From Verrucomicrobia bacterium UBA1211 (GTDB lineage: Bacteria; Verrucomicrobiota; Kiritimatiellia; RFP12; UBA1067): DNA of 5,171 nucleotides. The stretch spans positions 1 to 5,171 of the forward strand of contig DBXN01000143.1 of NCBI GenBank assembly GCA_002309585.1, in the 5' to 3' direction. Below are positions 1-4,122 of this stretch, in pieces. Position 1 is the stretch's first letter, and every line of letters begins with the position of its first letter. The position numbers were made by a program, and so were the translations under genes. Under the pieces are notes generated by a model that saw nothing but the letters and a program-made list of their open reading frames with translations, had not been told where the DNA came from and did not search any database.

Positions 1-295
1 GCGTGAGCGCGTAGGCTTTGACGGCGGTCCCGTTGACGGCGTTGGTGATCCCGGTGACCCACTCCCGCCGGCAGGGGTCTCGGGCGACGCTCCGGGTGAT
101 GGCCGTGCCGTTGGCGCAGGCCACGGCGTAGCCCGCGTCCAGCCCGTCCGGGGTGTAGGCGTAGGTCACGGTGAAGCCGCCGCAGGAGACGGTCGAGAGC
201 CGCCCCTCCGCGTCGTAGCCGTATCCAACCAAGAAGTCTGTCATCCTGATGATATTATTGCCCAATTGGATCCTGCCATGAAATAATATGGTCAT
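1..295 (-). CDS. RHS/YD-repeat core fragment, partial (runs off the left edge)
   Basis: The reading frame is open from at least position 334 down to base 1, so about 98 codons are visible from the chosen ATG at 295. From about position 240 onward it reads as RHS/YD-repeat sequence: YGYDAEGRL at residues 25-33 is a canonical YD repeat, followed by a second strand-turn unit (TVTYAYTPDGL, residues 42-52). YD repeats build the beta-cocoon shell that encloses toxin tips in RHS/Tc proteins. The first 17 or so residues (from the AT-rich stretch 244-295) do not look like RHS. The start is uncertain: ATG 295 lies 5 nt after the stop of the upstream gene with only a weak GAG; ATG 334 overlaps that gene; ATG 244 fits the RHS boundary but has AGG directly against it. 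No N-terminal RHS region or signal peptide is present, so this may be a displaced core remnant read through by fusion, not an intact gene. GC is about 77% (46/60 at 61-120), unlike the 42% of its upstream neighbour. Confidence 0.7.
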   Translation of the reverse strand, partial: MTILFHGRIQLGNNIIRMTDFLVGYGYDAEGRLSTVSCGGFTVTYAYTPDGLDAGYAVACANGTAITRSVARDPCRREWVTGITNAVNGTAVKAYALT

Positions 296-299
296 TGTG

Positions 300-866
300 T
301 TACTCGGCCACAGTAGTGAACAAATCGCACGCATTTAAATGCCAAACATTAGTGCCAGTTTGGTAGAGCCGATTTTTTTCCAAAAAACGTTTCTTGTTCG
401 CAACTGCGGAAAAATCGTTGTCCAGAAACGGGAGGTACTCCAATGCCATTTCCATTGAGGGTGTTTCCCGAATATCAATTACCCATTGGTGAGTGGCTAT
501 CCGTGACAGCTCATAATGCCAATTCATTACCCCCTTAAATGTAAGCATCCTATTAACCCCTTTACTTGTCAACCTGTAACTGTGGGGAGAATCGATTGTT
601 TCAATTTTTGACACTGAAACCAAATTAGAAGTGTCATCTATCAATGAGCAATATTCTATCGGCGCTCCCTCTCCCTCTATTTGTGTCACGATCTTTCCAA
701 CCATGTAGGCCATCTCAATCGCCTTATATCTCAAGGCCTGCCGTTCTTCTTTATTTTTGTCGTCCAAGTGAATGAATATGCCAACCCCTAATACATAGAA
801 TAAGGCACTGATTGTGACGATCCGGTCAAGGCATGTGAAACGTTTCTTTGGGGATGGTGTTTTCAT
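300..866 (-). CDS. Single-pass membrane protein, candidate immunity/partner protein of the upstream RHS effector
   Basis: This 188-residue protein belongs to no family I recognise. A basic N-terminus (KKR near residue 8, R16) precedes one hydrophobic segment at about residues 16-34, followed by an acidic and charged stretch (DDKNKEER). By the positive-inside rule the N-terminus is cytoplasmic and the remaining roughly 150 residues are extracytoplasmic. The soluble part is mixed alpha/beta-looking, with no catalytic motif that I can name. Its ATG (864-866) overlaps the TGA of the effector gene (863-865) in an ATGA arrangement, which implies translational coupling and roughly matched expression. 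A small gene coupled directly after an RHS protein with a variable tip is the usual place for a cognate immunity gene, and an outside-facing domain would suit a toxin acting outside the cytoplasm. Alternatives are a substrate or membrane anchor of the protease-like tip. GC is about 42% (25/60 at 541-600), matching the tip and not the scaffold. The TAA stop is at 300-302. Confidence 0.75.
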   Translation of the reverse strand: MKTPSPKKRFTCLDRIVTISALFYVLGVGIFIHLDDKNKEERQALRYKAIEMAYMVGKIVTQIEGEGAPIEYCSLIDDTSNLVSVSKIETIDSPHSYRLTSKGVNRMLTFKGVMNWHYELSRIATHQWVIDIRETPSMEMALEYLPFLDNDFSAVANKKRFLEKNRLYQTGTNVWHLNACDLFTTVAE

Positions 867-2335
867 CGTAAAAGGATCCGTTGATAGACTTTTTCAAATT
901 CCCAGAATCCGACTATCCGGTCGGGAGAAATAAAACAATCCGCAGACGAACTGGCCAATGACTGCCAGTTCCCTGCAGCGGCATAACACCCAAAAACAAC
1001 TACCAGTCCATAATCATAACATTTTTTCGAGAAAAAGGATATTGCCGAGCAGGGAATGGAATTATCCATGTTGATCATTCCTCGGCAGCCATTACTGCGA
1101 AAACCATGTCCTCCTACAATAATTCCATATAACGGCCACCCGTTATCATTCTGGGTGTTATACGACATCAATGCATAGTCAAAAGTTTCTACCGAATAAC
1201 CTCTTTCCGAATATATTGCGGCAATGTCTAATAAATTGTCTCGGATACCAATACTCACCGCATGCTTAAGAAACATGTGCAGATTATAAAGAGGAATATA
1301 TTCCTTATAGCCAATTGGAATGGGTTCTTCTTTTGGTAGGTACGTTTTGATGTTATTTGGAATATAGACAAAACAGGATTTGGACAATTCAGTCTCTGAT
1401 GAGAACTTATCCCCAACCTCATTCTTTCTGGCCCATTGCATCGCTTCAGAAGCGCTTAATTTGATCTTATCTGCAAGAGAAGCAATTGTGTCACTGTTTG
1501 AATCGCTTTTTATGGCTTTCGCGCTGTAGTAATGGTTTTGGGCAATTAACCATTCCATGCCCAAATAATCAAAGAGGTTTACTCCGTCGTTCCCGCAGAA
1601 CCCGTAGAGGTTCAGGCCGCCCTCCTCCCCGATCGGGTCGCGGCCCGCGTCCGCTGGGTCGAGCGGATCAAGCCCGTGCGCGGTCTCCCACGCGTCCGGC
1701 ATCCCGTCGCCGTCGGTGTCGGCGCCCCCCGCAGCGGACCTCCGCGGCGCGGCGGCCCGTACCCCGGACGGGGCCGCTTTCCGATAGGCCGGGGCCGTTC
1801 TCCCGAAGGCGGGAGGGATGTCCCGCCCCGTCGCCAGCCAGACGGTCACCGCGACGGACGCGGGGTCGAACGATCTGGGATCGACCCAGGAGGGGACTCC
1901 GCCGGGATAGGTCTCCGAAAGGATCCATTCCGGATCATACCCCTCCGGGGGAGAGAGCCATCCGATGGTGTCGCCGGCCGCGTTCAGGAAGACCGTCGCC
2001 CGTGTCCACGGGTCCTCGCGCACCGTCACCGGCCAGCCGGTCCCGCCGTCCGGGGACTCGGCGGGGAGCAGCCCCTCCGCCAGCGCGGCGGCGTTCTCGC
2101 CCTCGTCGCCCGTGTAGACCCGCCATCCGGCGTCAACCGTCAGGGGGACGGCCGAGGGCAACGACGCCGCCTGCGCCGCGCGTAGCTCGCGGCGCAGCGC
2201 CTCGGGGCCTGAGACGGCAATCGGCAGGTCCTCCCCGGTTCCGGAGCGGAAGGAAGACAGGATGGCGACCGAGGCGGAGGCGGAAAGGGTTAGGGCCGCA
2301 CTGGCCGCAAAGCACATCCAAACTGACTTTCTCAT
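863..2335 (-). CDS. Exported mini-RHS protein with LysM-like and predicted caspase-like (clan CD) C-terminal tip
   Basis: 490 residues from the ATG at 2335, which is chosen because GGAG lies 5 nt upstream, a signal peptide follows, and a promoter sits just before it. A longer start at 2434 would lie upstream of that promoter. Layout seen: Sec-type signal (RK, then hydrophobic to about residue 26, ASASVA region); an unassigned domain (about 60-160) with WRVYTGD and LNAAGDTIGWLSPPEG; an Ala/Arg/Pro-rich linker; a TSP3/EF-hand-like calcium loop DTDGDGMPDAWE (D206, D208, D210, D214, E217); an RHS exit motif (RDPIGEEGGLNLYGF, then GNDGVNLFDYLG, residues 232-259); a LysM-like segment (about 267-328); and the tip. 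The tip has RGYSVETF, then IIVGGHG (H410-G411), then LVVVFGC (C450). Hydrophobic strand plus HG and hydrophobic strand plus C, 40 residues apart, match clan CD cysteine peptidases; peptidase activity is inferred. The YD-repeat core that normally precedes the exit motif is absent. GC drops from about 80% to about 42% near 1580, within the gene. Confidence 0.85.
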   Translation of the reverse strand: MRKSVWMCFAASAALTLSASASVAILSSFRSGTGEDLPIAVSGPEALRRELRAAQAASLPSAVPLTVDAGWRVYTGDEGENAAALAEGLLPAESPDGGTGWPVTVREDPWTRATVFLNAAGDTIGWLSPPEGYDPEWILSETYPGGVPSWVDPRSFDPASVAVTVWLATGRDIPPAFGRTAPAYRKAAPSGVRAAAPRRSAAGGADTDGDGMPDAWETAHGLDPLDPADAGRDPIGEEGGLNLYGFCGNDGVNLFDYLGMEWLIAQNHYYSAKAIKSDSNSDTIASLADKIKLSASEAMQWARKNEVGDKFSSETELSKSCFVYIPNNIKTYLPKEEPIPIGYKEYIPLYNLHMFLKHAVSIGIRDNLLDIAAIYSERGYSVETFDYALMSYNTQNDNGWPLYGIIVGGHGFRSNGCRGMINMDNSIPCSAISFFSKKCYDYGLVVVFGCYAAAGNWQSLASSSADCFISPDRIVGFWEFEKVYQRILLR

Positions 2336-2340
2336 ATTCA

Positions 2341-2344
2341 CTCC
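2341..2344 (-). promoter_or_regulatory. Ribosome binding site of the mini-RHS gene
   Basis: On the minus strand GGAG (2344-2341) lies 5 nt before the ATG at 2335-2333. A second, stronger AGGAGG (2356-2351) lies 15 nt before it, too far to be optimal. Both fall downstream of the promoter -10 and support the start at 2335 over the in-frame ATG 99 nt further upstream. Confidence 0.65.
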
Positions 2345-2378
2345 AACCAACCTCCTGAAAAGGGGTCCCATAACAGAC

Positions 2379-2406
2379 ATTATACCATAGAATGGATATA
2401 TTTTAA
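2379..2406 (-). promoter_or_regulatory. Sigma70-type promoter of the mini-RHS/partner operon
   Basis: Read on the minus strand: -35 TTAAAA (2406-2401, 4 of 6 to consensus), 16-bp spacer, -10 TATAAT (2384-2379, 6 of 6). TGG immediately before the -10 gives an extended -10 (TGnTATAAT), which can compensate for the weak -35. The expected transcription start is near 2372, leaving a leader of about 37 nt. The promoter sits between the terminator of the upstream gene and the start codon, so the RHS pair is probably transcribed independently. Confidence 0.65.
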
Positions 2407-2432
2407 CTGGAACGCCATCCCCGCGCAAGCGC

Positions 2433-2469
2433 AAAAAAACGGCGCCCGAAACGGAGGTTTCGGGCGCCG
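2433..2469 (-). terminator. Intrinsic terminator of the Gfo/Idh/MocA gene
   Basis: A perfect 13-bp inverted repeat, CGGCGCCCGAAAC (2440-2452) and GTTTCGGGCGCCG (2457-2469), encloses a GGAG tetraloop position (2453-2456). In the minus-strand transcript the stem is followed directly by seven U (2439-2433). It lies about 25 nt after the stop codon at 2495. The plus-strand side (after 2469) has no T-run, so it should act only on minus-strand transcription. Confidence 0.93.
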
Positions 2470-2494
2470 GGACACCATCAGCTCGTCAAGCCGG

Positions 2495-3862
2495 TTACAC
2501 GCGAAGCGTGAAGCCGGGGCGGCCGGTGCATTTCAGCATCGCGTTCGCGGCGGCGTTATTGGTGAAGACCTTCTTCTTGGGATCGAAGATCAACTCCTGC
2601 CCCGGGAAGAACTGCGCGATGCAGCCGATCAGAAGGGTCTGGGTGAGCCGAGCCGCATAGGCGAACCGGCTGCCCGGAGCCGTCTGGTCATTCGCGATAC
2701 ACGCGTCGACCCACTGCTTGTAGTGGTCATAATTCCATTTGCCGTTGCCCTTCAGGATCTCGTTGCACTCGCGCTGAAGTTCCTTGGTCTCGGGACCGAA
2801 ATCCTTTCCGGTCGCGGCAACCGCCTGAGGCTTGCTGGCGTGGCTGCCGCCGACGGTCGCTGCGCGGTTACCGACGATCATGCAACCGTTGCCGTCATAG
2901 GTATAGTCTTGGTGCATGCCAGGAATCCGTTTCGGGAGAATCTTGCTCTCGTACCAGTGCATCAGGACGCCCTTGGGACACTTCGGCGAGGGGCCGAACT
3001 TGATATCGATCGTCGACTCGTTCGGGAACGCCACCTTGGACGGCTTGTCCACCCACGCCTTGGCGGAGACCGGGAGACCGAGATCCAGCACCCAGTAGGC
3101 GGGATCGAAGTTGTGAACGGCCATATCGCCGATCGCGCCGCACCCGAAATCTTTCCATCCGCGCCACTTGAACGGCAGATAGGCGCCGGAATAGGGACGG
3201 TTCGCGGCCGGCCCCAGCCAGCAATCCCAATTGTACCCGTTCGGGACCTGCTCGCCCTTCGCCGGTTCCGTCATGCCCTGCGGCCACCATCCTTTGGCCC
3301 GGTCGGTCCAGGAGTGGACCTCCAGGATCTCGTCGCCCCAGAACTTCTTTTCCCACAGCCGCTCATAGCGGTAGACACCGGGATGGCCCTGGTTGCCCAT
3401 CTGCGTCACGACGCCGTATTTCTTCTCGGCGGCCATCAGCATCTCGCACTCTTCAAAGGCATGCGCCAAGGGCTTCTGGACATAGACGTGCTTCTTCTGG
3501 CGCATCGCCTCCAGCGCGATGATCGCGTGGGTATGGTCGGCGGTCGAAACGCAGACGGCGTCGCAATTCTTGATCGCCTTCTCAAAGAGCTTCCGGTAGT
3601 CGGTGTCGCCGGGGACACCCGCGAAACGCTCCATCGCTTTCTTCAGGGTGTCGGGGTTCGTGTCGCACACGCCCGTGAAGATCACATTGCAGTTCGAGAG
3701 GGAGTTGATATCCGAACCGCCCATGCCGCCGGTACCGACCTTCAAAATCCGCAATTTCTGATCACCCGCCTTGACTTCTTGACCGTAAATGCGCGACGCG
3801 GAAATGAAAAATCCCGCCGCCGCACCTGTCTTCAGAAACGAACGCCGTGAGAACCGATTCAT
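2495..3862 (-). CDS. Tat-exported Gfo/Idh/MocA-family oxidoreductase
   Basis: 455 residues from ATG 3862, chosen because GGAGG lies 7 nt upstream and the protein then begins with a Tat signal: SRRSFLK (R6-R7), then a hydrophobic AAAGFFISA stretch. An in-frame start 41 codons upstream lies before the promoter and adds unrelated sequence. A Rossmann fold follows: a glycine-rich nucleotide loop VGTGGMGG at 42-49, VCDTNP near 65-70, and STADHTH near 107-112. The dinucleotide-side catalytic motif is VQKPLAH (K130), where many relatives have EKP. NQGHPG (from residue 157) and GAIGDMAVHNFD (D246, H250) are typical of the C-terminal Gfo/Idh substrate half. Members oxidise or reduce sugars, inositols and related polyols with tightly held NAD(P). 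The substrate here cannot be read from sequence. Tat export fits a folded, cofactor-loaded protein in the periplasm. Monocistronic: it has its own promoter and terminator. GC about 60%, intermediate between its neighbours. Confidence 0.95.
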   Translation of the reverse strand: MNRFSRRSFLKTGAAAGFFISASRIYGQEVKAGDQKLRILKVGTGGMGGSDINSLSNCNVIFTGVCDTNPDTLKKAMERFAGVPGDTDYRKLFEKAIKNCDAVCVSTADHTHAIIALEAMRQKKHVYVQKPLAHAFEECEMLMAAEKKYGVVTQMGNQGHPGVYRYERLWEKKFWGDEILEVHSWTDRAKGWWPQGMTEPAKGEQVPNGYNWDCWLGPAANRPYSGAYLPFKWRGWKDFGCGAIGDMAVHNFDPAYWVLDLGLPVSAKAWVDKPSKVAFPNESTIDIKFGPSPKCPKGVLMHWYESKILPKRIPGMHQDYTYDGNGCMIVGNRAATVGGSHASKPQAVAATGKDFGPETKELQRECNEILKGNGKWNYDHYKQWVDACIANDQTAPGSRFAYAARLTQTLLIGCIAQFFPGQELIFDPKKKVFTNNAAANAMLKCTGRPGFTLRV

Positions 3863-3869
3863 TCTGTAA

Positions 3870-3874
3870 CCTCC
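3870..3874 (-). promoter_or_regulatory. Ribosome binding site of the Gfo/Idh/MocA gene
   Basis: GGAGG (3874-3870 on the minus strand) with a 7-nt spacer to the ATG at 3862-3860. It decides the start in favour of the Tat-signal methionine over the more distal in-frame ATG at 3985. Confidence 0.9.
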
Positions 3875-3931
3875 ATCATTTGTCTGTATTTCGGGAGACA
3901 CCCTAACATCCCCCACCATAAAAACAGAATC

Positions 3932-3960
3932 AGTATACCATCCCCAAAGGAACGTGGCAA
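3932..3960 (-). promoter_or_regulatory. Sigma70-type promoter of the Gfo/Idh/MocA gene
   Basis: Minus strand: -35 TTGCCA (3960-3955, 5 of 6), 17-bp spacer, -10 TATACT (3937-3932, 5 of 6), with TGG directly before the -10 (extended -10). The predicted start is near 3925, giving a leader of about 62 nt before the ATG at 3862. No riboswitch-like structure is evident in that short leader. Confidence 0.75.
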
Positions 3961-4045
3961 TGGGAAGAAAGGGTAAAAGATTCAACCGGGGAATGGAGAA
4001 TCGAGAGGAGGAGGGCAGGTCTCAACCCTCACCCTTTTCGTGATC

Positions 4046-4061
4046 GCACGGCAACGTGCCG
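4046..4061. repeat. Overlapping short inverted repeats in the divergent intergenic region
   Basis: GCACG-GCAA-CGTGC (4046-4059) overlaps CGGCA-ACG-TGCCG (4049-4061); both are perfect 5-bp inverted repeats. The site lies between the two divergent promoters, about 27 bp upstream of the rightward -35 and about 86 bp upstream of the leftward -35, so it could be a regulator site. Repeats this short arise readily by chance in GC-rich DNA, so support is weak. Confidence 0.25.
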
Positions 4062-4087
4062 GATGGACCGCATCCCCCAACTTGTTA

Positions 4088-4116
4088 TTGATAAGGCGCC
4101 GCTGATGTGGTATAAA
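4088..4116 (+). promoter_or_regulatory. Sigma70-type promoter abutting the start codon of the rightward membrane-protein gene
   Basis: -35 TTGATA (4088-4093, 5 of 6), 17-bp spacer, -10 TATAAA (4111-4116, 5 of 6), preceded by TGG as an extended -10. The expected +1, about 7 nt after the -10, is the A of the ATG at 4123, which would make the transcript leaderless. No Shine-Dalgarno lies between the -10 and that ATG. Confidence 0.6.
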
Positions 4117-4122
4117 GCGACC

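Noticed and set aside
268..879. GGATCC sites near both ends of the partner gene (268-273, 874-879) as cassette boundaries
   Set aside because: The same hexamer also occurs near 1921 and 5070, there is no longer flanking repeat, and it does not coincide with the composition changes.
2310..2335. Lipoprotein signal in the mini-RHS protein because of C8 in the hydrophobic region
   Set aside because: The residues before the cysteine (SVWM) do not form a lipobox, and the hydrophobic core continues past it.
1486..2358. Long plus-strand open frame of about 290 codons opposite the mini-RHS gene
   Set aside because: It is rich in Arg and Pro as expected from reading GC-rich coding DNA on the wrong strand, has no recognisable domain, and lies antisense to a gene with signal peptide, RHS motif, promoter and Shine-Dalgarno.
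2336..2434. N-terminal extension of the mini-RHS protein to an ATG at 2434
   Set aside because: The extension begins in the terminator U-tract and spans the promoter; the ATG at 2335 has a Shine-Dalgarno and starts a signal peptide.
2723..3850. Long plus-strand open frame of about 375 codons opposite the Gfo/Idh gene
   Set aside because: The opposite strand encodes an unmistakable Gfo/Idh/MocA protein with Tat signal and promoter; this frame is its antisense shadow.
3863..3985. N-terminal extension of the Gfo/Idh protein to an ATG at 3985
   Set aside because: It would place 41 non-family residues ahead of the twin-arginine motif and begin upstream of the predicted promoter.
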